Translations under genes and position numbers: made by a program
The notes under the pieces: model-generated
Seen by the model: only the letters and a program-made list of their open reading frames with translations
Databases searched by the model: none
Told to the model about the DNA's origin: nothing
Shown here: positions 46,120 through 57,479 of the stretch, one piece after another
Layout of the letters: each line of letters opens with the position of its first letter
Numbering within the stretch: the first letter of the stretch is position 1
Source: Wurfbainia villosa
Taxonomy: Eukaryota; Streptophyta; Magnoliopsida; Zingiberales; Zingiberaceae
DNA length: 64,000 nt
Assembly (NCBI GenBank): GCA_025175895.1
Contig: CM046001.1
Span: forward strand, 24,066,314-24,130,313
Direction: 5' to 3'

Positions 46120-47545
46120 TGTTGGTGCAATCGGCCCAGGTCACGACACTGTGACTCGAGTTTGGCTCGAGTGATGTTTTGATGTGTTTTGATGTTTCGA
46201 CAAAAACATATGACAATATAATTGTCAAGGAAAGTCCAAGCATGGGTCTTGGCAAATGGAAAGTCCAACATGTGTTGGCAAGGAAAGTCCAAGCATGGGT
46301 CTTGGCAAATGGAAAGTCCAACATGAGTTGGCAAGGAAAGTCCAAGCATGGTCTTGGCATGGAAAGTCCAACATGGGTTGGCATTTGAAGTCCAAGGGGA
46401 TTAATATTGGCGGCGTAAAGTCCAAGCGGTAGTCTTGGCAGCATAAGTCCAATGGTTGGCGGCGTAAAGTCCAAGCGGAGTCTTGGCGGCGTAAGTCCAA
46501 TGTGCCTTGGCGGTGTAGACATCGTTAGCATGACATAGCCGACGGAAGCACCTGAAGGCTAGCGCGATGGATGAACAAGTCATGGATGACTTGGAGGGAT
46601 CTGAGAGGCGTGAGGCTGATGGAGGTGACTAGAAGGCTTAAGTCTAGGCTAAGGGTGGTCTAGCAAGTATGAGGGAACCATACTTGAGTTAAAACCTCAT
46701 GTTTGAGGTGTGCCAGTCGACTAGTGCCATGTGGCAGTCGACTGGACCGAGTCAACTAGGGTTTGACTGCGGATTATGGCCTAGGATCGATGGATCGAGC
46801 GATCGATCGATCGTATGATCACCGATCGGTGCTCGAGAATTCGCCACGAATCGGAGTCGAGACTCGACTGGTCGAGTGAGGACTCCATCAGTCGACTGAT
46901 GGTCACAATCAGTCGACTGATGGTAGTTCCGTTGGACTTATCCAACGTGGAACTAGCCGTTGTCTCATGACAACAGTGGCATCAGTCGACTGATGTTGAC
47001 CATCAGTCGACTGATCGACTTTTTCCAGCACAGGTTGAAGCTATATATGGAGCTCGTGATGGAGGAAAAAGTAATCGGTTCTTGAGGGCTATTGGGGCGA
47101 TTTGTTGGTGCAAATCAGGTCTCCAAGTGCAAGCAAGCAACCAAGCATTCAAGCAATAAAAACAAGTGTTGTAAAGTCTTTTCTTTACTTGTATTTCATA
47201 TTCATTATTGTAATTGCTTGTATTTGTATCTTATTGTTGTAAGATTACTTGTAAGGGGTTTCTCCACCCTTGACTTGTGTCAAGAAGGAGTTTTATTGGT
47301 TAGTGGTGTTTGTGGCATCGCTAGGGTTCGTATGAACCCAATCCGTGGAGTAGGAACCGGCTCGGTTCCGAACCACATTATATGCTCTTGTTGTGATTTG
47401 TGTTGTGTCCATTTCGTTATTGCTTTTATCATTATATATATTCTGCTGCGCTAACGAAATTGTAGACACGAACGAGATCAAATTCCATCCACGATCGGGC
47501 GAAACGCTATTCACCCCCCCTCTAGCCATTCCAATATTCCTAACA
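46120..47545 (+). repeat. Element W, 3' LTR
   Basis: 1426 bp; pairs with 41050-42482. Keeps intact CAGTCGACTG palindromes at 46734, 46883-46920 and 46982-47010. Confidence 0.92.
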
Positions 47546-47550
47546 AACGG

Positions 47551-48066
47551 CACACCATGTAAATAATATTATTTCCCAACTTACCGGGCATATTGATTTA
47601 ATCCATCTAAATCTCACCCACTAGTAAATCAAAGAAATAAACACTAAGTACATGTGCCCGTTATTATATTGGGATTAAGAGCATGTACAACATAATATCC
47701 GAGGTCCGATTCAATTATGTAGTCAGTACTAAATTGAATCACCTCTATGTCAGTCCTACTCAATACACCTAAGTGTACTAGTGTAACTCTATATTCAAGA
47801 TAAAACAATACCAAGCTACACTACAACCATGCCAATGGTTTGTCCAAAACCATCTTGGTTGTGAGCCTTTACTTATATTTTACAAGGTACTGATAACATG
47901 ATCTTCTGTGCCACACTAAGCACCATGTTATCTATAATGTAAAATATTAGACAATATGCACACATATATAATGAATATATAAAATGCAAATAATGATCAT
48001 GTGATTCTTATTTCAAAATAAAATGTTCATACAAAAAGAGCTAGGCTTTCAGTATACATTCCAACA
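47551..48066 (-). repeat. Solo LTR X2, right segment
   Basis: Resumes 'cacaccatgtaaataatat' as in X1 (31970) after the AACGG duplication of W. Ends CATTCCAACA. Confidence 0.92.
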
Positions 48067-49168
48067 TATGCCTAGTCCATTTAGGATTTAGATCTAGATG
48101 TTCTCCTATTTTCCTAATTGATTCCTTAGGTAAAATATTTTTAGGGACATTAGTCCCAAATTTCTCCTTACTCCTAAGGTAAACATTTTTAGCACCTAAG
48201 CAAAATTCCTTACTTCTAGCATGTTGTTTATGAATTGCAAGGGAATTAAAATTCCTAGCATGGTTTTGACTATTAAATCTAGAAGGTGCATTATTGAAAT
48301 ATACCTTAGGGTTTGCCTTGGAGGCTCCCCCTACATGTATAGCTCCCTCTTTGACTTTCTTGCTCCCCCTAGGGCATGAATTCCTAAAATGCCCCGGTTG
48401 TTGACACTTGAAGCAAATGATATGCTCCTTGTTTTTAGATGATGGGGAACCGGCATCCTTTGACTTTTGTTGACTTTTAGGTGCCGGAGGAGTCTTCTTA
48501 ATCTTCTTTAGGCACTTGCTCTTGTAGTGCCTATACTCCCTACACTCAAAACACAATATATGGATTTTATTTGAAATTTGAGTGTTTGAGTTACCTAGTT
48601 CAGTGGTGAGGATCTCTTGAGCTTGTTCTTCCTCTTCACCGGATGTAGATGTTACTTCTTGTTGCTCCGGTGTTGAGGATGCTCTAATCTCCTCAATCCT
48701 AGAAGTGGATACTTCTTCCACCTCTTCTTTCTCCGATCCGGAGGTTGACTCCTCACTTTCTTGTGAGGATGCTGAATTAGCCTCTTCGGTCTCTTCCTCT
48801 TGGATCGGTTGTGAGCCTTCATGATATTTTGTCACTTGACTCCAAAGCTCTTTGGCATCCTTGTATTCACCTAACTCACACATAATTTTATTAGGAATCA
48901 AATCAACCAAGAATTTAATTACCTTTGTATTCTTTTCGAACTCTTGGATTTGTTCCTCGGTCCACTTCTTCATCTTGAGAATTCCTCCCTTGGGCCCTTT
49001 TGGATATTGAAATCCCTCCATCAAAATGCCCCACTCTTCAAAGTCCTTCATCATCAAGAATTCTTCAATCCTCACCTTCCATTGATTGAATCCTTCTTGT
49101 CCATAGAAGGTATAAGGGATAGGTGTGTTGATATCCCATCCAAGCTTGTCTTGGAATTCCATCTTCAC
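48067..49168 (-). pseudogene. gag: Element Y gag, N-terminal part
   Basis: Open from ATG 49168 to the X2 insertion at 48067. Residues 1-130 are the gag core (YGQEGFNQWKVRIEEFLM, KWTEEQIQEF, LGEYKDAKELWSQVTKYHEG). Residues 135-190 are Ser/Glu-rich. Then two zinc knuckles: CFECREYRHYKSKC (about 213-226) and CFKCQQPGHFRNSC (about 257-270), both CX2CX4HX4C. The end, KFGTNVPKNILPKESIRKIG...WTRHM, meets the TSD TATGC; the frame carries on at 39451. The last few codons of the open frame (LECILKA) belong to the X2 LTR. This is the best preserved gag of the gag-only family. Confidence 0.9.
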
Positions 49169-49214
49169 TCTCTAGCGTCTTGCTCCCGGTTGTTAATCCG
49201 TTGAAGAGCCACCA

Positions 49215-49227
49215 GGCTCTGATACCA
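49215..49227 (-). promoter_or_regulatory. Element Y, tRNA primer binding site
   Basis: Minus strand TGGTATCAGAGCC, two bases from the 5' LTR. Exact initiator Met-tRNA complement. Confidence 0.92.
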
Positions 49228-49229
49228 AT

Positions 49230-50501
49230 TGTAGAAGATTTGACGCCGCTAGAGGGGGGGTGAATAGAGTTTGACCGTTCGTAGATGGAATTTGTTCGTG
49301 ATCGTGTCTACAAGTTTCGTTAGCATAGCGGAATATATATATATAATGACAATAACGAAACACAATCACAAACACAAAGGCACGAAGATTTAACGTGGTT
49401 CGGAATCGCACGGTTCCTACTCCATGGATCGGGTTCGTACGAACCCTAGCGATGCCAATCACACACCACTATAATAATAACTCCTTCTCGGGACAATCCG
49501 GAGGCGGAGAAACCTCGTACAATATGATTACAACAATAATCAAGTAGATACAAGAAAATACAATATGAAATACAAATGCAAGTAAAAAAAACACTTTACA
49601 AGAGCTTTGGATTGCTTGATCTTTGATTGCCTTGAACTAGCTTTGAAGGACTGGAAAGCACCAACTTCCCCCTTCAATTTTGCTCAAGAAAATCACTATC
49701 TTTTCTTCCATCATGAGCTCCTTATATAGCTTCAACCTGTGCTGGAAAAGGTCGATCAGTCGACTGATCGGGACCATCAGTCGACTGATGCCACTGTTGT
49801 CGTGAGACAACGGCTAGATCCATGTTGGATAAGTCCAACGGATCTACCATCAGTCGACTGATCATACCCATCAGTCGACTGATGGAGTCCTCAATCGACT
49901 AGTCGAGTCTCGACTCCATTCTGTGGCCGATTTCTCGAGCATCACCGATCGATCACACAATCGCCGACTCGGGCCGATCGCCCACCTCGCGCAAATGATC
50001 GCTAGGCCATAACCCGCAATAAACCCTAGTTGACTTCGGTCCACCGACCGCCACATGGCACCGGGCCGACCGCACACCTCAAACATGAGGTTTTAACCCA
50101 AGTATGGTTCCCCCATACTTGCTAGACCACCCTTAGCCTAGACCTAAGCCTTCTAGCCACCTCCATCAGCCTCACGCCTCTCGGATCCCTCCAAGTCATC
50201 CATGATTTGTTCATCCATCGCGCTAGCCTTCAGGTGCTTCCATCGGCTATGTCATGCTAACGGTGTCTACACCGCCAAGGCACATTGGACTTACGCCGCC
50301 AAGACTCCGCTTGGACTTTACGCCGCCAACCATTGGACTTATGCTGCCAAGACTCCCGCTTGGACTTTACGCCGCCAATATCAAACCCCTTGGACTTCCC
50401 TATGACAATTACATTGTCATATGTTTTTGTCGAACATGAAAACATCACTCGAGTCAAACTCAAGTCCTGGTCAATCGTGACCTGGGTTGATTGCACTAAC
50501 A
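49230..50501 (-). repeat. Element Y, 5' LTR
   Basis: 1272 bp, pairs with 33370-34655. Highly alike except 49935-50085, where the palindromes of the other copy are replaced by CGATCG-like words. Confidence 0.92.
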
Positions 50502-50506
50502 GTGCG

Positions 50507-51631
50507 GAGTCGAGCAGAATCAAGCCAAGCTTGACTGGTGCTGCAAGACAAGTTATAGTCGAGGAGGCATCTCGACTGATGCTATGCAGAAGCAAGCCGA
50601 GCTTGACTGGTGTCTTGCCCTCTACAGGATAAGATACAGTCGAGGTGGCACCTCGATTGATCCTGTGTAGCAGCGAACAAAGGAAAGCAAGCTCGACTGG
50701 AGCCTCAACTTATGCAGAACAAGTTAGTGAATATTATGTCTCGACTTGTGTAGTCGAGGCGGCACCTCGACTGGTCCTGTGGAGAAGTGAACAGAAGCCA
50801 GACGAGCTCGACTAGCGCCTCAACTGTTGCAGAACAAACTAGTGAATCTTATCTGACTTAACCTATGCATTCAAGGCATCGCCTCGACTAGTCCATTGCA
50901 GAAGGGAATAGAAGCGAGGCGGGCTTGACTGGCACCTCGACTATTGAGAAATGAGTTAGTGATTCTGATAAAATCTCATCTGATCCTACTTACATGTTTT
51001 CATTTGATTGTTTGATCGAATTGTTTGGATCTAGATCTTGTTCATAGGTTTGAATTTGATGAACAAAAAGGGTTTGGGAGGATAGAAGAATGTGTTCTGG
51101 CTCTCGATCTCACACACAAAAAAGAAGAAAACAAATGTTGCACTGAGGTTCTTGACTGCGCTCCTTCTCAACTTGGATGTTTGAAATCTTTGCTCTATGA
51201 TCGATCACACTAAGTTTCATAGTTTTGCTCTCAACGAGAACGAAGGCTATCTGGAAAAATTTTGCTGCTCTGATTGTGTTCATCATATTTACTGTAAAGG
51301 TTTCTTCTTGGTCAGTGTTTTTTTTTCATTCGATTCAGATTCTTGTACTTCATTTATATCTTTAGAATATATGATCTGTAAGTGGTTTAAGAGGTTTCTC
51401 CACCTTTGAAGTATTCTTCAAAAAGGAGAAAAGATAGAGATAGGCCTTGGTCTAGTAGCTCTAGGAGAGAGTTGTGAACCAAGTAAAAATCGACTGTGTC
51501 GTTCGTGTTGTTTTAATTGTGTGCTTTGATTTTTGTTGTGTTGTCTTGTTAGTATTTTCGATGCATTAATTCATTTTCTTTAAAAAAACATTGTATTCTC
51601 CCCCCTAGTGTAGTCACCAGTCCTATCAACA
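50507..51631 (+). repeat. Element Z, 3' LTR, second segment
   Basis: Continues Z's LTR after the Y insertion (TSD GTGCG 50502-50506) and ends CCTATCAACA. It contains TCGACT/TCGAGG-rich imperfect repeats (50510-50950). Confidence 0.85.
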
Positions 51632-51893
51632 TCAAGCAGAGAAAGTCCATCGATGAGGGATAGTCCAATGTGGTCCTTTGTTTGAAAGGGAATTATTGAG
51701 AGTATTGGGAATACAATCAAAGTCCTACATTGGTAAGACATGGAAAAGATCATGTGTTTATAAGATGAAAAAGATATATTCATTGGTATGAGGCCTTTTG
51801 GGTAAAGCCCAAAAACAAAACCTTGAGGGCTCAGACTCAAAGTTGACAATATCATACCATTGTGGAGATATTTCAATCTTATAGGCTCTAACA
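51632..51893 (+). mobile_element. TRIM-1: 3' end of a short-LTR element
   Basis: About 60 bp of internal sequence with a purine tract (tttgaaagggaattat) and a 200-bp LTR (51694-51893) close to 53308-53506 and 62705-62901. Its left part is missing; it abuts the end of Z, so Z may have inserted into it. Confidence 0.7.
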
Positions 51894-52637
51894 AGAGGAC
51901 ACATTGAGAGGCTTGATCATCTATTTTGGAGACTTGATATGTAGGAATTTCTGATACTAAACAATGATCACCTTTGGGCCTTAGTGCGCTCACTTCCAAG
52001 CAATTTCAATGTAGAAGCACACAATGTATGGGAGTGTTATGAAGGGTGTATCACATATGCAGAGTTGTGCATAGAGATACTTAACCATGTGGACTAGAAG
52101 GATCCTGCTGAGATTGAGGAGGATTTGGAAGATGGTCCAGAAGAGGAGTCAAATGGGAGTTCTATAGAGAATCTTAAAGTCGGTCAGCTTAAGAGTTCCC
52201 TAGTTGAGCCAAGGAAGATAGGGCTAGTAATGATTACTATTGTGCTAATGTCTATCCTAGTGGAAGTAATAATTATCTATCTAGTTTATTAGATTTTTTT
52301 GAATAAAGAATGTTATGTGTTAACAATCTTAATAAAGTATATTATATGTTAACAAACTTTTGAATATTAAATAATTAGTTCATTTAAAGAAATTATTAGT
52401 TTACTTTTGTTTAAATCATGATTAGTTCACGTGATAAATTAATGATTAGTTCATTAAATGAGATGCATGTAATATAGTTGATCAATGTCAATCAAATTGG
52501 AACATACAAATGATGAGTGAACAAAAAATTGCCACTTGTTTTTGTAAACCAATTCAGACTTATATTGAGTTAATCAGAAATTACATACATATAATTTACA
52601 CTGAATAACTAAATAATGTATTTATTTATTATAGATT
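51894..52637. other. Unassigned sequence
   Basis: AT-rich, no convincing gene. A stretch near 52080-52270 could be decayed copia sequence but I see no motif. Confidence 0.4.
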
Positions 52638-53258
52638 ATGATAACTAAAAACATCATAGTTGAACTCAATAAGGGTGAGAAATTGAATGGGAACAACTAC
52701 AAATTATAGCATCTCAAGATACAATATGTTCTTAAAGAATAAGAAGTTCTAGAAGTTGTTCATCGGGTTATGGAGGAACCTGTTGATGGTTTGACAGCAT
52801 AGCACAAATGAGACCTTGATACTTATAAGGCGTGGAAAAAAAAGGACTCCACTATTAAGGGACTATTGATTAGTTCAATGGTAGATAACATGATTTTTGA
52901 GTATGAGTCATATCCATCAGCTCATGCTGTCTGGATAACCCTTAGGGAAAAGAACAATGGAGTGAGTCTGAGTAAGCTTTGATAGCTAACAATTAAGTTT
53001 GATAGCTGCAAAAAGTGCACGAATGTCTCCATAGTTCAACACCTTAGGGAGATGTCAAATATGATTTCGGAGCTTAAACTGTTTGTCATGAGTTGATAGA
53101 TGAACAATAGATTCAGACAGTGATCCATTCCCTTCTAGATTCTTGGGAGACCATGAAATAAAACCTGACTCATAGTGTGAGTATAAAGACATTCACTGAT
53201 ATCTCATGCCATGTTGAACGGGAGGCGGAGAGAGTTGAATCCATAAGGAAATTTGGAT
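52638..53258 (+). pseudogene. gag: Copia gag relic
   Basis: Plus strand from ATG 52638 (MITKNIIVELNKGEKLNGNNY). Recognisable copia gag core: YPSAHAVWITLREKNNG, SKL-stop-QLTIKFDSCKKC, QHLREMSNMISELKL. At least six in-frame stops. The end (SHAMLNGRRRE / EREAERVES) runs into a 450-bp duplication. Gag of this type packages RNA; this one is long dead. It is not obviously part of any complete element here. Confidence 0.75.
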
Positions 53259-54052
53259 AAGCTTATTGATGACACCTAGGAGTTGTGGTATATATTCCCG
53301 AGCACCCTATTGGGAGTATGGGGAATACAATCAAAGTCCCACATTGGTAAGATATGGAAACGATCATGTGCTTATAAGGTAAAAAAATATCTCTATTAGT
53401 ATGAGACCTTTTGGGAAAAGCCCAAAAACAAAACCATGAGGGCTTAAGCCCAAAGTGGACAATATCATACCATTGTGAAGATATAAGAATCCTATAGGTA
53501 CTAACAATTGGTATCAAAGCCATGGTCCATGAGAAGGTAGGAAACTTCACTTCCCACTTCAACTTGGTTGCTTGTTCATGGAGATCCCGTCTTCATCCCC
53601 GGATGAAATAAAACCTGACTCATAGTGTGAGTATAAAGACATTCACTGATATCTCATGCCATGTTGAACGGGAGGCGGAGAGAGTTGAATCCATAAGGAA
53701 ATTTGGATAAGCTTATTGATGACACCTAGGAGTTGTGGTATATATTCCCGAGCACCCTATTGGGAGTATGGGGAATACAATCAAAGTCCCACATTGGTAA
53801 GATATGGAAACGATCATGTGCTTATAAGGTAAAAAAATATCTCTATTAGTATGAGACCTTTTGGGAAAAGCCCAAAAACAAAACCATGAGGGCTTAAGCC
53901 CAAAGTGGACAATATCATACCATTGTGAAGATATAAGAATCCTATAGGTACTAACAATTGGTATCAAAGCCATGGTCCATGAGAAGGTAGGAAACTTCAC
54001 TTCCCACTTCAACTTGGTTGCTTGTTCATGGAGATCCTGTCTTCATCCCCGG
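53153..54052 (+). repeat. 450-bp tandem duplication
   Basis: 53153-53602 and 53603-54052 are the same except for about one base (53586 C, 54036 T). The unit spans the end of the copia gag relic, the 5' LTR and primer site of TRIM-2, and the first ~70 bp of the LTR of element P. It therefore arose after P inserted, very recently, or is an assembly duplication. Confidence 0.92.
53959..53971 (+). promoter_or_regulatory. TRIM-2 primer binding site (second copy)
   Basis: TGGTATCAAAGCC, initiator Met-tRNA-like, two bases after the LTR. First copy at 53509-53521. Confidence 0.8.
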
Positions 54053-55896
54053 ATTAAAAAATTAATCCAAGACAATTAGGGATTACCCAAGCTACCGTTT
54101 CATCATCGTGCTATTCGATTAGATTAGTCACTTGAACAAACTAGTTGTTCAAGCAACCAACTTCTATTCTACGATTAGCCGCGGAATAGACGATGTACAG
54201 ATCGTCGATTTTTGCATTTGTATTCGGGGTCCAAGTAAATTAGCCACATAACAAAACATACAACATGTATAAAATAAGAAAAGATCATAAGAAAGCATTA
54301 TACCTCTCGATCTTCTATTGTATGTCCTTCCTCCTTTTGGACGCCGTGTGGGCGACGATCTTCCAAAAGTCGAAGCCTCCTAGATCACCAATCTTCCTTT
54401 CCTTGTTCACTCTGAACAAAGGAAGATTATAAAACAAAACTCTTCTCCTTTCTAGAACTGATCACCAAGCCACCTTGCTTGGTGATTGTCGTCGACCAAG
54501 GAGAGGACAAGGAGTTGATGAAGAGGATGGAGTGGGCGCCGACCAAGAGCTCCAAGGGAAGAACCCTAACCTTAGTCACCGCCAGCTAAGGATGGAAAGA
54601 AGAGAAGGATGAGCACCGGCCAAGGTTTAGAAGATCAAGATGGGCGCTGGCCAAGGAGAAGAGAAGGAATCCTTGCTACCCAAGGATTCCCCAAAACCCT
54701 AGCCGCTCAATGCCCTCCAAGCCCTAGCCGCCCAAACCCTAATCTCCAAGCAATGCACTTGCCGCCCACCCCTTAAACCTCCTTTTATAGAGCTAGGCCT
54801 AAGCCTCCTTTAATCTCCACCGTCGGATCTAGGGATTTAATCTCAACCGTCGGATCTAGGGATTTAATCTCAACCGTCGGATCTAGAGATTTAATCTCCA
54901 CCGTCGAATCTAAAGATTTAACCTCCACCGTTGGATCTCGATATTTAATCTCCACCGTCGGATCTAGAGTTTTATTTTTCACCATCGGATCTAGGCTCCA
55001 TGAGGTTTTAATAGGCTACAATAGGGACCATGAGGAGGAGTTGGATCTTGGCCACCCAATGGATCAAGCCCACATAAAGTCCGATCCATTAATGATAATC
55101 CATTCCACTAGAGGATTATCATTGATCTACCTCACCAACCCCCATAAGTTAATATGGGCTCTATATATTATTTGTACATATATCTCTCCGTGTTTAAGAT
55201 CTCGAATATCCATCGATTAATTAATTTACTGACAATTAATTAATCAACATCTAACTCCATGAGTATTACCACTGAACCTTATCATCATGCCGGACCAAGT
55301 CCACGAGCAGGATTTACATGATGAACCTTATGAGCTCCTCATTGGGACATCATCATCCTAGTATATAGGACACGATTTCCTCCTATAATCAACGACACAC
55401 CATATAAATAATATCATTTTCCAACTTACCGAGCCTATCGATTTACTCTATAAATCTCGCCCATTGGTAAATCAAAGAAATTAATACTAAGTATATGTGC
55501 CTATTATTATATCGGAATTAAGAGCATATACAACATAATATCCGAGGTCCGATTCAATTATATAGTCAGTAATAAATTGAATCACCTCTAAGTCGGTCCT
55601 GCTCAATACACACAAAGTGTACTAGTCTAATTCTATGGTCAAGACAAACCAACCAAATCACACTACAACAATACCAATGGTTTGTCCAAAACCATCTCAG
55701 TTATGAGCCTTTACTTATACTTTACAAGGAACTGATAACATGATCTTCCATGTGACACTACACACCATGTTATCTACAATGTAATATATTAGACAATATG
55801 CATAACCATAAATATGCAAACAATGATAATGTGATTCTTATTTTAAAAATAAAGATGTTCATACAAAAGATAGACTTTTCAGTATACATCCCAACA
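53982..55896 (-). repeat. Element P, 3' LTR
   Basis: 1915 bp, ending CATCCCAACA. Its left end has lost a clear TG. Contains seven units of the 27-bp minisatellite (54815-54990). Confidence 0.88.
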
Positions 55897-55912
55897 ATCT
55901 CCCACTTATACT
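55897..55912 (-). promoter_or_regulatory. Element P, polypurine tract
   Basis: Minus strand: AGTATAAGTGGGAGAT directly before the 3' LTR. Confidence 0.85.
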
Positions 55913-55924
55913 AAAAGACTATGC

Positions 55925-57441
55925 TGTACTCATACTGCCTTACATCTGATTCCCATTCCCTCCACATGCCTATCAAAAGCTCTCGCTTGAAGGGCCTTAG
56001 TGAAAGGATCTACCAGGTCATCCTCTGATGCAATCTAGGCGACAACAACTTCTACCCACTTTACGATCTCTCGTATCAGGTGGTACTTGCGCTTTATGTG
56101 TTTACTTGCCTTATGGGCTCATGATTCCTTTGAGTTTGCAACTACACCACTATTATCACAATAAATTGTGATAGTTCTGGGCAAACCAGAAATCACATCC
56201 AAGTCCATCAAGAAGTTCCTGGGCCACACAACTTCTTTGGCCGCCTTAGAGGCTGCCACATACTCAGCTTCCATGGTAGAGTCCACCACGCATTTCTGCT
56301 TGACACTCCTCTATACAATGGCTCCACCTCCCAAAGTAAACACAAAACCTGAGCTAGACTTACTGTTATCCCTATCTGATTGGAAGTCGGAATCTGTGTA
56401 ACCCACAGGGAGTAATTGGCTTGCCTGGTAAACTAGCATATAATCTCTAGTCCTTCTCAGGTACTTCAATATATGCTTTACCACAATCCAATGTCCCTGT
56501 CCTGGATTACTCTGATATCTGCTAACCAGGCCCATGGCAAAGCAGATATATGGTCTCGTACATAGCATCGCATACATGAGGCTTCCTACTGTCGAAACAT
56601 AAGGAACCACCTTCATCTCCTCTATCTCCTTAGATGTTCTAGGACACATCTCCTTAGATAAAGGAGCTCCATGCCTGAAAGGTAGAAAACCTTTCTTGGA
56701 GTTTTGCATGCTAAAATGATCCATAATTGTGTCTATGTATGAAGCTTGAGATAAGCACAACATCCTTTTCTTGTGATCCCTTATAACCTTGATCCCAAGG
56801 ATGTGTCCCACTTCTCCCAAGTCCTTCATATCAAACTGTTTGGACAACCATACCCTTACGTCCGATAACACCTTGACATTGTTTCCAATTAACAAAATTT
56901 CATCTACGTATAGTACAAGAAATACCACTATGTTTCCGTCACATCTCTTGTATACACAAGACTCATCCGGACTTTGAATAAATCAATAAGACTGGATTAC
57001 CTCATCAAAGTGGATGTTCCAAGACCTCGAAGCTTGCTTCAATCCATAAATGGACCGATTAAGCTTACACACAAGATGCTCTTTGCCCTTTGCAATGAAT
57101 CCCTCTGGTTGCTTCATATAGATGTTTTCCTCAAGTCTTCCATTACGGAAAGCTGTCTTGACATCCATCTGCCATACCTCATAATCCATATGAGCAACAA
57201 TACATAAGAGAATCCGGATAGACTTAATCATGGCTACCGGCGAAAAGGTCTCCTCATAATTGATGCCCTCTTTCTGAGTATACCCTTTCGCAATAAGCCT
57301 TGCTTTGAAGGTCTCAACCTTCCCATCTATTCCTCTATTTCTTTTGTAGATCCACTTGCATCCAATGGTTTCTACACCATTGGGTGGTTCTACTAGCTCC
57401 CAGACCTGATTTGAATCCATAGATTCTATCTCAGAATTCAT
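55925..57441 (-). pseudogene. pol: Element P pol: RT and RNase H
   Basis: RT from 57441: WELVEPPNGVETIGCKWIYKRN, KARLIAKGYTQKEGINYEETFSPVA, WQMDVKTAFRNG, NRSIYGLKQASRSWNIHFDE, then a stop near 56983; resumes at 56928 with LYVDEILLIGN, where the second catalytic Asp of YVDD is Glu, MKDLGEVGHILGIKV, KKGFLPFRHGAPLSKEMCPR, VGSLMYAMLCTRPYICFA. RNase H (56310-55930) needs a frame change: EAEYVAASEAAKEVVW, YCDNSGVVANSKE, HKASKHIKRKYHLIREIV. Carboxylate at the catalytic site is kept in kind but shortened activity or none is expected; the frameshifts alone disable it. Confidence 0.87.
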
Positions 57442-57479
57442 CGCACTTTGCCAAGATACTGCATCTTTATCTTGGATCG

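Larger units (their letters stand above)
41050..47545 (+). mobile_element. Element W: 6.5-kb gag-only Sirevirus-like element
   Basis: Plus strand. LTRs 41050-42482 and 46120-47545, primer site 42485-42497, gag 42551-44224, polypurine tract to 46119, TSD AACGG (41045-41049, 47546-47550). The internal region is only 3.6 kb and has no pol. This fits the TR-GAG class of non-autonomous elements. Same family as Y. LTRs are very alike except in the palindrome blocks. Confidence 0.93.
39452..48066 (-). mobile_element. Solo LTR X2, split by element W
   Basis: LTR segments 39452-41049 and 47551-48066 join to a solo LTR of about 2.1 kb of the X family. TSD TATGC at 39447-39451 and 48067-48071. Inserted in Y gag. 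W interrupts it at AACGG. The uninterrupted equivalent is seen at 31955-31975 of X1. Confidence 0.92.
33370..50501 (-). mobile_element. Element Y: non-autonomous Sirevirus-like element with gag and an extra gene
   Basis: Minus strand. 5' LTR 49230-50501, primer site 49215-49227, gag (49168 to 48067, then 39451 to 38893), extra gene 37644-36372, polypurine tracts 35110-34656, 3' LTR 33370-34655. TSD GTGCG at 33365-33369 and 50502-50506. Without the nested X2/W block, about 8.5 kb. There is no protease, integrase or RT anywhere in it. Its LTR, gag and tail are the same family as W, which lies inside it in the opposite orientation. Confidence 0.9.
25940..51631 (+). mobile_element. Element Z: 5'-truncated Sirevirus-like copia
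   Basis: Plus-strand copia with protease, integrase, RT and RNase H (25940-29108), a 3' internal region, a polypurine tract (32803-32820) and a 3' LTR split in two (32821-33369 and 50507-51631). Its 5' LTR and gag are not in the window. Solo LTR X1 and the 17-kb nested block Y lie inside it. RT/RNase H motifs (YYRSVIGSLLYLTASR, WVTNMLEDYGL, HHSRMKHIEVRHHFIRNHV) suggest the Sirevirus lineage. Confidence 0.85.

Noticed and set aside
51001..51560. Possible host gene fragments in the second half of Z's LTR
   Set aside because: Frames are short, with no domain; position inside the LTR explains the sequence.
54785..54985. Open frame encoding a DPTVEIKSL-type repeat protein
   Set aside because: It is the 27-bp minisatellite read in one frame; no start context, no conservation of codons, and it is in an LTR.
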